From Posidoniimonas corsicana (GTDB lineage Bacteria; Planctomycetota; Planctomycetia; Pirellulales; Lacipirellulaceae): a stretch of DNA of 64,000 nucleotides. Each line of letters opens with the position of its first letter. Position 1 is the stretch's first letter. The translations under genes and the position numbers were made by a program. The notes beneath the pieces are model-generated. The model was not told where the DNA came from, did not search any database, and saw nothing but the letters and a program-made list of their open reading frames with translations. The stretch spans positions 1,054,767 to 1,118,766 of the forward strand of contig NZ_SIHJ01000001.1 of the NCBI RefSeq assembly GCF_007859765.1, given 5' to 3'. This document shows positions 47,568 through 56,314 of the stretch, piece by piece.

Positions 47568-49448
47568 CTATCGCTCGGGCGCCGATTTCCCCGGCGGAGG
47601 CGCGGAAGCGGACAGGGCAGCCGGACGGCGCCGGATCTCCACCCGTGAGAGCTGCACCGACGCGTCTTGAGCGACGATTCGCAGCCGCGTGACGCCTGCA
47701 GGAACACCGTCGCACTCCACTAGCACGGGCGTCCGGTATCCGTAGTCACCCGACGCCTGGCTGCCAACCCGGGACTCGGCAGGGAGTAACTCGAACTCAT
47801 CGCCGCCCCCAACGGCGCCGAAAAGCGAGGGAATGCGATCCGGGTCCTCGACAAACACCCACAGACGAACCGATGTCACGTCACCTGGCGTGTGGTACTC
47901 AACGGCGGCGCCCTCGGGCAGCAAGAGTCGGTGGATGTCTTCCTGGAACTTGCGCGCGTCATCCGACCTGAACGCCGCTCCGCCAGCCACGGAAGCGATC
48001 CTTGAGTCATCCGCCAGTTCATCGACAAGTGCAGCGTTGGAGACCGTAACCGGCCCCACAACGTTCGACGGTGACGATGCTCCGTCACCGTTGGTCGCCA
48101 CGATTCGGTAGTAGTAGTCACCGCCGACCCGCGCGGTATCGTCGTGGAACAACGGACGGTACTGGACCGCCGCGTCGTTCACGTTTGCTGCGATTGTCGC
48201 CCACGGCCCATTCCGGCGCGACGCCCGCTGGACGTCGTAGCCGCTAGCGCCGGCGGCGCCCTGCCATGAGATCCGGGCGACGTCATCGATCGGCAGCAGA
48301 CGCGGCGCACCTGGGATGGGTGAGGCAGGGGGCTGCAGGCCGCGTATCCGGTACGCGGCCTGGCGGATCATCGGCATCACCAGGTGCTCGCGGTATGGCC
48401 TGCCAGACGGAAAGCCCGGCCAGTGGAACGCCTTGAACAGGTCGCCCCCCATCGGCTCGTGGTGCCAGTAGAATCCGCCTTCACGGCGGTGGAACCGCAG
48501 GCTCCAGAACAAGGCGCCCGCCACCCCTTCCTCGCGCACCACGTCAAGGATGCGTTGAGCCTCGTCGACGCCCAGAAAGCCGAACTCGCCGACGAAGTAC
48601 GCCTTCTGCCCGGCGGCGTCACGGGCCGCTCTGCTGACGGATCGCGCGTCGTTGTTCCCTTGGTTGGGGTAGTGGTGTGTGGTGACGACGTCGATGTTTC
48701 GGTCGGCAAGCGACTCCGGCGTGATGCCGTGCAGCGAGCGCCCATCGATCACCAGGTGGTTTGGGTCCAAGCGTTTGATGGCGGCCGCGGCCCTGCTGGT
48801 CCACAACGGCGGCGCGTCTAGCTCGTTGCCGGTCTCCCAACCAAAGATCGTAGGATCATCACGATAAAGCTCACCGGTGACCGTGTTTCGGCGGCCAATG
48901 ATATACCCTGCCGTGGTGAGGTAGTCGGCGAAGAGCTGGTCGTCGGTCCAGAATTCCTCCGCATCCTTGCCACGGAACGCGGCGTACTGCTCGACACCGC
49001 CGTGCCAACGCCAATTGTCCACCAGTGGGACAATCACTCTGACGCCCTTCTCTCGCGCGATAGCCAGCATCTGGTCCAAGACCTTGAACGCCTGTTCGTT
49101 AAACCGGCCGGGGCCGAGCACATGCACTTGATCGCCCATGTCGCTGCCGTCGCGTTTGACGGAGATCACGTACGGCCGCGCAACCGTCCCGCCCATCTGC
49201 CTGACAGATTCCAGCGCGTCGCGGAGCTCGTACTCGTTTGGCCACCGCCAAGGCGAGTTGCCAAGGAAGCTGAACGCGTCTTCGATCACCAGCAGATTGG
49301 GAACATTCCACGAGACAAAACGGAACTCGGCGCCCTCGACGTACAGCTTGCCCCCGCGGTGAACAACAAACCCATCCCCCACGCCCGCCACGCACGTTGG
49401 CGCGAGCAGCGATGCGTAGGTCAGAATGGCGATGAGCTTCAATCGCAT
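47568..49448 (-). CDS. Secreted GH5-type beta-mannanase-like enzyme with fibronectin III domain
   Basis: 626 residues, signal peptide AILTYASLLAPTCVAG. TIM barrel (about 25-375) with acid/base Glu209 in GWETGNELDAPP, nucleophile Glu288 in YFVGEFGFLG, and THHYP and LFWSLRFH at strand ends. Similar to GH5 mannanases; cellulase-like activity is the alternative. A fibronectin III-like domain (about 392-472) and a C-terminal beta domain follow. Stands 6 nt after the symporter gene and 8 nt from the convergent CotH gene. In context it would release mannooligosaccharides outside the cytoplasm. Confidence 0.85.
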   Translation of the reverse strand: MRLKLIAILTYASLLAPTCVAGVGDGFVVHRGGKLYVEGAEFRFVSWNVPNLLVIEDAFSFLGNSPWRWPNEYELRDALESVRQMGGTVARPYVISVKRDGSDMGDQVHVLGPGRFNEQAFKVLDQMLAIAREKGVRVIVPLVDNWRWHGGVEQYAAFRGKDAEEFWTDDQLFADYLTTAGYIIGRRNTVTGELYRDDPTIFGWETGNELDAPPLWTSRAAAAIKRLDPNHLVIDGRSLHGITPESLADRNIDVVTTHHYPNQGNNDARSVSRAARDAAGQKAYFVGEFGFLGVDEAQRILDVVREEGVAGALFWSLRFHRREGGFYWHHEPMGGDLFKAFHWPGFPSGRPYREHLVMPMIRQAAYRIRGLQPPASPIPGAPRLLPIDDVARISWQGAAGASGYDVQRASRRNGPWATIAANVNDAAVQYRPLFHDDTARVGGDYYYRIVATNGDGASSPSNVVGPVTVSNAALVDELADDSRIASVAGGAAFRSDDARKFQEDIHRLLLPEGAAVEYHTPGDVTSVRLWVFVEDPDRIPSLFGAVGGGDEFELLPAESRVGSQASGDYGYRTPVLVECDGVPAGVTRLRIVAQDASVQLSRVEIRRRPAALSASAPPPGKSAPER

Positions 49449-49454
49449 GAGTAG

Positions 49455-51350
49455 TCAGTTGGCGCCTGGCGCTGAACCCGCAAGCGGGTCGCCCGCCGGC
49501 GCGTCCTCGGGGTAGTCCTCGATATGATCGTACCAATTTACCTTAAGGAAGAGGCTCGTGGCCAACACCACAGTGACCGAGCACCCCAAGGCCTGAAGGT
49601 CTTTGAGAACCAAGTAGATGCCCGTCACGGTTAACGCGGTCTGCCACACAATCCCGACAGCCACGTTGACTGCGTCTCGACAGAAATCGCGGTTGGCGGC
49701 CAGTCCGGGGTGCGAGGCCTGCAGCTCACGCCGGATCGGCCCCCACGCACCCCACGGGCGCACCCGCAGGTAGAACTGGCGGAGCACCTTCCTGTCATCG
49801 GGAGGAGTCAGCAGACTGCCGGCGACACACCCCACGAGCGAGCAGGCCAAGATCACCGGGAACAGGTAGATCGTCGCGATCGGCTGGACGGAGTTTGTGC
49901 GGGCGAGCCACGCGGCCGCCTCCGGCGTCACACCCGCCGCAAGAATCCCCGCCGCCATGCCCCAGAAGTATCCGTAGCTATTGAAGCGCCACCAGTGCCA
50001 CTTGAGCACATTAGCGGCCGTGTACCCGCCGTACAACGCCGCCACAAGCCACTGCACTACGCCGTTGAGGTCCTCGGCCAGGAATCCGAATGCCGTTCCA
50101 ATCAGCACGACCACGACCGAAGTGGCGTAGCTCATCCGCACGTAGGTCTTCTGCTCGGCGTCGGGGTTGAAGTAGCGTTTGTAGACGTCGTTGATGATGT
50201 AGGCCGGGGCCGCGTTGACAGTAGCCGCGTAGGTTGACATGAAGGCCGCCAACAGCGCGGAGAACAACAGCCCGAAGAGCCCCGCCGGGATTGCGTTCTT
50301 CATCGCCATCGGCAGCACCAGTTCGAAGTCGACATCGGACCCCATGGCCCGGAGTTCGCCTGCGAAGAACGCCAACGCCAGCACAGTTAGGCCCGTGATC
50401 AGCATGTAGCGGGGGATAAGCAGCACCAGGCTAACTAAGCCGCTCATCAGCGCCGCCTCACGGGGCGTCCGGGCGGAGAGTACCCGCTGCATGTCGTAAT
50501 TGGGCGCTGGGCCCGCCATGCTGCCGAGGACTCCCTTAAAGAGCATCATCATGAAGAAGGCGCCGAACAAGCTCCAACCGTCGTCGGTGATCTTCTGATT
50601 GGCCGACTCCATCAGGCCGCCCCAGTCCAGGTCCAGCCGCCACCCAAACCAGACGCTGCCCCATCCATCTGGGACCGCGGCGTGCAGCGTGTCGGGCGAG
50701 ACGCGCCACATCGCAATCACGCCAACCCAGATGCACGCGATGGTCATCACGACAAACTGTAGCACCTCCGTGAACACGACGCTGAACATCCCGCCTTTCA
50801 CGACGTAGAGCGTCGTAAGAGCGGTGATCACCAACCCGTACAGGTTGGCGTTGGTCGTGGGGTCAGACGCCAGAGTCCACGGCAGGAACGTCGCGGCGAA
50901 CTTGCCGATGCCGATGAACCCGTAGGCCAAGAAGCCGACCACGTTGATCATCGCAAAGCCGACCACCACCAGGTGCGCTAGCTGCGGCCCGCGGCCCTCG
51001 CCAAACCGGAACCGGATCCACTCGGCGCCGGTCATCACCCCCGACCGCCTGAGCCAGATCGAGAGGTAGACCATCATGAACACCTGGTTGAAGACCGGCC
51101 ACAACCAGGGGATCCAAGCGCTCTTCAGCCCGTAGACAAACAGCAGGTACACAATCCACATGGTGCCGCTGATGTCAAACATTCCCGACGCGTTCGACAG
51201 GCCTAGCATGTACCAGGGGATCTGGTTGCCGCCGAGGAAGTAACTCCCCAGGCTGTTGGCCGCGCGTTTGGAGATCCAGAAACCAATGCCGATGGTTACC
51301 GCCAAGTAGGCGAAGAGGATCGCGAGATCGATCGCGTGAAACCCGCCCAT
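49455..51350 (-). CDS. Sodium:solute symporter (SSF family), probable sugar importer
   Basis: 631 residues from ATG 51350; the open frame continues 132 nt upstream without homology. Thirteen or more hydrophobic helices in the SSF pattern: ILFAYLAVTIGIGFWISKRA, YFLGGNQIPWYMLGLSN, GFAMINVVGFLAYGFIGIGK. It should import small sugars with sodium. Sits between GH130 (59 nt gap) and GH5 (6 nt gap), so mannooligosaccharides or mannose-type sugars are the likely substrates. Confidence 0.88.
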   Translation of the reverse strand: MGGFHAIDLAILFAYLAVTIGIGFWISKRAANSLGSYFLGGNQIPWYMLGLSNASGMFDISGTMWIVYLLFVYGLKSAWIPWLWPVFNQVFMMVYLSIWLRRSGVMTGAEWIRFRFGEGRGPQLAHLVVVGFAMINVVGFLAYGFIGIGKFAATFLPWTLASDPTTNANLYGLVITALTTLYVVKGGMFSVVFTEVLQFVVMTIACIWVGVIAMWRVSPDTLHAAVPDGWGSVWFGWRLDLDWGGLMESANQKITDDGWSLFGAFFMMMLFKGVLGSMAGPAPNYDMQRVLSARTPREAALMSGLVSLVLLIPRYMLITGLTVLALAFFAGELRAMGSDVDFELVLPMAMKNAIPAGLFGLLFSALLAAFMSTYAATVNAAPAYIINDVYKRYFNPDAEQKTYVRMSYATSVVVVLIGTAFGFLAEDLNGVVQWLVAALYGGYTAANVLKWHWWRFNSYGYFWGMAAGILAAGVTPEAAAWLARTNSVQPIATIYLFPVILACSLVGCVAGSLLTPPDDRKVLRQFYLRVRPWGAWGPIRRELQASHPGLAANRDFCRDAVNVAVGIVWQTALTVTGIYLVLKDLQALGCSVTVVLATSLFLKVNWYDHIEDYPEDAPAGDPLAGSAPGAN

Positions 51351-51409
51351 AACGCTCCCAGACCAATCGATGCGCTGCGCAACCGGCGCAGCCGCGTGGC
51401 CGCCCGGCG

Positions 51410-52456
51410 CTAGAAGACCGTCGAATTGGCCTTCGTGAACTCGACAAGCTCGCTCACGTTGCAGTACGCAACGCACGTGCAAGTGTCGGCCGCGCCGTAG
51501 TACACGGCCAGTTTACCCGATGTTGGCTCGTGGAGCGCCGCGCACGGGAACACGACGTTCGGCACGTGCCCGGTCGTTTCGTAAGGCGCCTCCGGCGTGA
51601 GCAGGTGACGGTTCGTGCGGTAGAGCACCTTGGACGGGTCGTCGATCGCGAGGATCGCGGCGCCCATGCTGTAGACAAATCCGTTGCATGTGTCGATCAC
51701 GCCGTGGTAGATCATCAACCAGCCGTCGGGCGTCTCGATCGGGATGGGGCCCGCGCCAATCTTGGTGCGCTGCCACCACTGCCCGACCTGGTCGCCACCG
51801 CGCCGCATCACAAGACGGTGCATGCCCCAGTGCACCATGTCGGGGCTCTCGCTCACGTAGATGTCCCCGAAGGGCGTGTGCCCGTCGTCGCTGGGGCGGC
51901 TGAGCATGACAAACTTGTCGTTGATACGACGCGGGAACAGCACGCCATTGCGGTTGAACGGCAGGAACGCGTTGGGCAACCGCTCGAACGCCCGGAAGTC
52001 CTTGGTCCGCGCTAGACTGATAGTCGGCCCGTTGTCGCCACCGCACCAGGAAACATAGAACCAGTCCTCTATCCGCACGACTCGGGGGTCGTAGGCGTAG
52101 TGGCTAGGGTCGGGGCGGTAGTTGGAAAACTCGATGGGACGCGCCTCAATCTGCCACTCGAGGCCGTCCTCACTCCACCCGGCGTGAAGCAGTGGGAACC
52201 TGGACGGGCCTTCAGTCCGGAACACGCCCGCGTAGCCGTCCCCAAACCTCACCACCGCGCTGTTGTAGATGCCGTGGACGTCAGGGAGCGGGTTCCGCGG
52301 GATAATTGGGTTCCCGCTGTGCCGCCACACAACCGCCTTGTCGCCGGCCGGACGCTCTTGCCAGGGGAACGCGTCTGGGACAACGCCCCCGCGGTCGGCC
52401 GTCGCCCCCCGCGCGATCTGTGAATCCGATGAGTTTGCGTCCACAGGGTTCATCAA
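51410..52456 (-). CDS. GH130 beta-1,4-mannoside phosphorylase
   Basis: 348 residues, no signal peptide, so cytosolic. Five-bladed propeller with Asp123 in YAYDPRVVRIED as the likely catalytic acid, and GH130 motifs HGIYNSAVVRF, IGAGPIPIETPDGWLMIYHG and YYGAADT. GH130 enzymes split beta-mannosyl linkages with phosphate, giving mannose-1-phosphate, and thereby spare ATP. The exact subfamily cannot be fixed by eye. First gene of the minus-strand GH130, symporter, GH5 operon. Confidence 0.9.
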   Translation of the reverse strand: MMNPVDANSSDSQIARGATADRGGVVPDAFPWQERPAGDKAVVWRHSGNPIIPRNPLPDVHGIYNSAVVRFGDGYAGVFRTEGPSRFPLLHAGWSEDGLEWQIEARPIEFSNYRPDPSHYAYDPRVVRIEDWFYVSWCGGDNGPTISLARTKDFRAFERLPNAFLPFNRNGVLFPRRINDKFVMLSRPSDDGHTPFGDIYVSESPDMVHWGMHRLVMRRGGDQVGQWWQRTKIGAGPIPIETPDGWLMIYHGVIDTCNGFVYSMGAAILAIDDPSKVLYRTNRHLLTPEAPYETTGHVPNVVFPCAALHEPTSGKLAVYYGAADTCTCVAYCNVSELVEFTKANSTVF

Positions 52457-53026
52457 CCCGCTCCGAGCCTAAGACCAGAAAGCGATGCGAGTGGCGTCCA
52501 CCGCGCCGCAACCAATGGCGGTTGCGTTTCCTTAACGCAGTCGGATGAGGGCGAAGCCCAGGCAGCCGGCTCCCACCTTACGGGGCAGCCTAACCGCTGC
52601 CGACGGTTAGTTCAAGTACTTGAACGCTGTTTGTGGACGATTGAACCGCCTGCATTCCGAGGGGCACCCCGCACGCCCCCAACTACTGCGGGGTTTAGAC
52701 CGAGAGAGCTGGTCGGCGGCATCAAACGCGCTGGGGCGTAGAGCAGGGGTGTTTGGAACGCAACCTGGCTGGGTTGGCGGCTGGCTGCACTGGCTACTCG
52801 GGCTGGCTGGTGGTGTCTCACATCCGGCCCGTGGCGACCAATGCGGTGAGCGGCCCGGCAGCAGGGCCAGCTCCTGCTCGAATCCGGACGGCATGGTGTA
52901 GCCGCCGCTTTCCCGCTTTGCCGCTTCTGGATCGTTGTTGAGTGCGGCATGCTCGCCAGACCGATCGCCGCATTCAAATTCTGCGACTCCGCCAGCAACG
53001 TAGGCACCTCGGTGGGCCCAGGCTGT
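52457..53026. other. Intergenic region upstream of the mannan operon
   Basis: 570 bases with no convincing gene; contains the dyad pair at 52590-52625, the only strong symmetry seen. Promoter boxes were not obvious. Confidence 0.5.
52590..52625. promoter_or_regulatory. Two adjoining dyads, candidate operator
   Basis: CTAACCG (52590-52596) and CGGTTAG (52604-52610) around a 7-base spacer, directly joined to the perfect 16-base palindrome GTTCAAGTACTTGAAC (52610-52625). About 135-165 nt upstream of the GH130 start. Candidate site for the GntR-type regulator at 53027. Confidence 0.5.
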
Positions 53027-54115
53027 CTAGCGTTTGGCGGCTGCAGCACCCCGAGACCGCTTCGGCGGGGTTGCAGACGACTCGCCGCGGAACAGAGCGG
53101 AGTCGGCAGGTTCCAGTAGCCTGGAGCCGAGCCACGGTTCATCGCTAGCGAACCAGTCGAAGCACTTGGCGAGCACCGTAGTCAGATCGGGAGTGTTTAG
53201 ACCGGTAATCGACGGGCAGAAGAACTCGGCTGGCGGCTCTAGGTTCACAGCCGCGATCGAGACATCGGGGCCAACTTGTACGCCGCGTTCGTAGCAGGCG
53301 CGGATCGCGCCGATCGCGGCGGGACACGTGGTGGCGACGAACGCGGTGGCATCGGCCTCATCTCGGTCGAGCAGTTCGGCCATCATCCGGTACGCAACAA
53401 TTGTTGGGTCGGTATAGTTCGGCGCTGGATCATCGTGCAGTTGCCCCGCAATGCCGTGGTCCTCCCGCCACTGGCGCCAGATGTCGATACGGCGGTCGAT
53501 CTCGACGTTGCGGTTCTGGGTATTCAGGCAATCGACCCGCCGATGCCCCAGTCGACGCAGGTGTTCCATTACCGCTAGGACACAACTGTCGGAGAAGAGC
53601 CGCACAGATGGGATCCCGTGGTCGGCGAAGTCGCCGTCCAGCACGACGACCTTGTGATTCTTGAAGTGCTCCATCAACCGCGACGGGATCGGCGGACCGT
53701 GTGGAATGACCACCGTGCCCTTAGCCTGGGCGACGCTCTCAAACAGGGCCTGCTCGTCCCAGTGGACAAACTGCGCGGGGCGGAGATTCTGGCCGCGACG
53801 ATCCGCAAACTCGGAGACAACGCCCCGCAGCTGCGTTAGGTAGCTTGATGGGTACGCAGGGTACAGAAGCACCACTTCAGCCGGCTTAGTGCGTTTGGAG
53901 TAGCTGGGGTGCACGTCGAGCGAACCAGACGGCGCACGGATCAGGACTTCCTCGTCAAGCAGCTGACGCACGGCGCGGCGGGCGGTCATGTAGCTGACGC
54001 CAGTTTCTTCGGCCAGGCGGCGCTCACCGGGGATGCTGTCGACTAAATAGTCCCCCTCGGAGATACGCCGCTTGATGACCGACATCACCTCGTTGTACTT
54101 GGCTGGCGCCGCCAT
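53027..54115 (-). CDS. GntR-type regulator with LacI-like ligand-binding domain
   Basis: 362 residues. Winged helix-turn-helix at about 5-70 (SVIKRRISEGDYLVDSIPG, ERRLAEETGVSYMTARRAVR), then a LacI/sugar-binding-type domain at about 75-325 (VVLLYPAYPSSYLTQLRGVV, HLRRLGHRRVDCLN, FVATTCPAAIGAIRAC). This AraR-like layout is common in sugar-responsive repressors. Same strand as, and upstream of, the mannan operon, so it probably governs it and itself; a dyad overlaps a promoter-like site on the other side. Confidence 0.88.
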   Translation of the reverse strand: MAAPAKYNEVMSVIKRRISEGDYLVDSIPGERRLAEETGVSYMTARRAVRQLLDEEVLIRAPSGSLDVHPSYSKRTKPAEVVLLYPAYPSSYLTQLRGVVSEFADRRGQNLRPAQFVHWDEQALFESVAQAKGTVVIPHGPPIPSRLMEHFKNHKVVVLDGDFADHGIPSVRLFSDSCVLAVMEHLRRLGHRRVDCLNTQNRNVEIDRRIDIWRQWREDHGIAGQLHDDPAPNYTDPTIVAYRMMAELLDRDEADATAFVATTCPAAIGAIRACYERGVQVGPDVSIAAVNLEPPAEFFCPSITGLNTPDLTTVLAKCFDWFASDEPWLGSRLLEPADSALFRGESSATPPKRSRGAAAAKR

Positions 54116-54435
54116 CGGTGTGACCCCTGAACGCTGGGCTGTTTGCCCAGCTGACCAGACTCTTGCTCAACTAAGAAAAAGGTTTGACACAGCCTCTACC
54201 GCACTATAGCATGACCGCTATACATTGCCAGTCGGACGCCCGAAAGTCGACCGGTCAACCTGTGCTTATCTCCTGACTCTTCCTGCAATCCGTGGCGCGT
54301 TGGTGAGACGCGTCGTGTCGTGCAAAGACACATCGCCACTTGCGCGTTGGCGGCTATTGCTGCCTCGGCTAGGCCGACTCCAATTCCATAAGACCACTAC
54401 TGCGTACCTACACTTTTCACCTCTGGGGATGACTC
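54116..54435. other. Divergent intergenic control region
   Basis: 320 bases between the GntR-type gene and the PEP-CTERM gene; holds one promoter-like site with a dyad (54184-54222) and otherwise nothing recognised. Confidence 0.5.
54184..54222 (+). promoter_or_regulatory. Promoter-like site with dyad
   Basis: TTGACA (54184-54189), 15-base spacer, TATAGC (54205-54210). TATAGC is mirrored by GCTATA (54217-54222) with a 6-base spacer, so a bound repressor would cover the -10 box. Confidence 0.5.
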
Positions 54436-55191
54436 ATGACTCGCAGAGTACCTTCGCGGCGTGTGCTGGCCGCTGCGGCAGCAGTAACCCTTCTGACCTT
54501 GGCCTCGGGGACGACGCAGGCCGAGTCGTGGCTGATTGACCTTGGGAATGACTCCTCATTCCGCGGCGCCTCGACGCCCAGCCCGGACAGCAACGGCAAC
54601 CACTGGACGAGCGTCTGGTCAGGCGCGTTCTACCAGGACATCCCCAACAGCGACGGCGTGTCGACCGCCGTTGATTTTGGCTTCACAACGCCGGGCGGCA
54701 CCGACTCCTACAACGGCCCGGCAGGACCCACTGACGGCGGACAGCCGCCTGCGAACTCCGTCTACGACGTGTCCGCGTTGGGCGACCTGGGCGTTGACGA
54801 GGCCGTTTACGACTTCTACACCAACTCGACCTTCCAGATCCAGAATCTGAGTGTCGGTGGGAGCTACAACCTCTCGTTCTTCGGTTCACACAAGTACAAC
54901 GGCAACAACACCACGCGGTACACGGTCTATACCGACGCAACATTTTCCACTCCGATCGCCTCGGCAGACCTGCTTGTAGGCGTGGACGACATGCACAACC
55001 AGGACATGGTTGCGACGATCAGCGGCGTCTCGCCGGCTGCCGACGGCATCCTGTATGTCGGATTCGGCGGAGCGGGTGGGGGCGAAGGCTACTTGAACGC
55101 GCTGCAACTGACGGCTGTCCCCGAGCCAACTTCGCTAGCGGCGTTGGCGTGCCTGGTCGCGCCGGCCTGGTCGCGTCGCCGAGCCCGCTGA
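54436..55191 (+). CDS. Secreted PEP-CTERM protein (paralogue A)
   Basis: 251 residues. Signal peptide (RVLAAAAAVTLLTLASGTTQA), then a beta-rich domain with LIDLGNDSSFRG, TDSYNGPAGPT and FFGSHKYNGN. Tail VPEPTSLAALACLVAPAW-SRRRAR. It lacks the dockerin-like module that its tandem paralogue at 55226 has. Function unknown. Probably first gene of a plus-strand run into the GH71/99-like gene. Confidence 0.82.
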   Translation: MTRRVPSRRVLAAAAAVTLLTLASGTTQAESWLIDLGNDSSFRGASTPSPDSNGNHWTSVWSGAFYQDIPNSDGVSTAVDFGFTTPGGTDSYNGPAGPTDGGQPPANSVYDVSALGDLGVDEAVYDFYTNSTFQIQNLSVGGSYNLSFFGSHKYNGNNTTRYTVYTDATFSTPIASADLLVGVDDMHNQDMVATISGVSPAADGILYVGFGGAGGGEGYLNALQLTAVPEPTSLAALACLVAPAWSRRRAR

Positions 55192-55225
55192 GCATTGATC
55201 CACCTACGCCCAGAGCAAGCAGACG

Positions 55226-56224
55226 ATGACGATGTGGAAACCGATAGAAATGAAGCGTTGGCTCTGCCGCGCGGCGGCGTTGCTGGTGCTGGCCGCGCCG
55301 CCCGCAGCGGGGGCCCAGAAACTGCTGCTAGACTTCGGCGCCGACACAACCTTCCGTGGGCTGAGTGTCGCCAGCCCCGACAACAACGGCAACTACTGGA
55401 CAAGCATCGCAACCGGGGTGTTTCTTGAGGACCTGGTGGATGTGTCCAACACGCCGACCAGCATCGACTTTGGGTTCAGCACACCCGTTGCAACGGATAG
55501 CTACAACGGGCCGGCCGGTCCGACCACGGCGGGGCAGCAGGCGTTCGATGTGTTCCTAACTGACATCGACGCCGCGGCGTTGGGTGACCTCGGCGGGTCG
55601 CTGGCGGCCGCATTCGACTTTGTCGCCGGGCCGGGTTTAGACCCTAACAACGTCCGTTTTGAGCTCCAGGGTCTGAACCCTGCGAAGCGGTACGAGCTGA
55701 CGTTCTTCGGCTCACACAAGTACAGCACGGACGCGACCACGGTCTACTCGGTCTACACCGACAACAGCTACTCGACTCTGGTGGACTCGGCGACGCTTGA
55801 CGTACAGGACGCCCTGGACCCATCCCTTCACAACCGCGACACCGTCGCCGTGCTGTCCGGCCTGGCGCCCCAGCAAGACGACATCCTGTACGTCGACTTC
55901 ATCGGAGCGCAGGGCTCGCTAGGCTACCTTAACGCGTTGATGATCGAAGCGTCGGACGCGCCTTCTATGCCGGGCGATTTTAACGGCGACCAGCGAGTCG
56001 ACGCCGCAGACTACACCGTGTGGAGGGACAACCTGGAAGGCGACGAGTCCGCCCTCGGAGGCGGAGGTGACGGGAGCGGCACTGTCGACTCCGGTGACTA
56101 CGACCTGTGGGTGTCGAACTACGGCGCCCTAACGGCCGCGGCAGGCTCTTCCGCACCTGAACCCGCCGCGACAATTCTGTTGGCACTAGCCCTGGCCGGA
56201 GGGGCCTCCCGCCGACGGCGGTAA
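55226..56224 (+). CDS. Secreted PEP-CTERM protein with dockerin-like module (paralogue B)
   Basis: 332 residues; Met9 (55250) is an equally good start for the signal peptide (RAAALLVLAAPPAAGAQ). Same fold as paralogue A: LLLDFGADTTFRG, TDSYNGPAGPT and FFGSHKYST recur in the same order. Adds GDFNGDQRVDAADYTVWRD and DYDLWVSNYGA before the tail APEPAATILLALALAGGAS-RRRR. The tandem arrangement 34 nt apart suggests duplication followed by gain or loss of the module. Confidence 0.82.
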   Translation: MTMWKPIEMKRWLCRAAALLVLAAPPAAGAQKLLLDFGADTTFRGLSVASPDNNGNYWTSIATGVFLEDLVDVSNTPTSIDFGFSTPVATDSYNGPAGPTTAGQQAFDVFLTDIDAAALGDLGGSLAAAFDFVAGPGLDPNNVRFELQGLNPAKRYELTFFGSHKYSTDATTVYSVYTDNSYSTLVDSATLDVQDALDPSLHNRDTVAVLSGLAPQQDDILYVDFIGAQGSLGYLNALMIEASDAPSMPGDFNGDQRVDAADYTVWRDNLEGDESALGGGGDGSGTVDSGDYDLWVSNYGALTAAAGSSAPEPAATILLALALAGGASRRRR

Positions 56225-56314
56225 ACGCCCAGCCGCCACGGGAGGGGCAGCCCGCGGCCGCGGAGTTCAATTGGCAAACGCGACGCAAAACAACAGCCCG
56301 ACGGAGGGACCGAC

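Noticed and set aside
53021-53029. GCTGTCTAG, resembling the edge of the transposase remnant at 1199
   Set aside because: It overlaps the end of the GntR-type gene, and no transposase-like sequence lies nearby.
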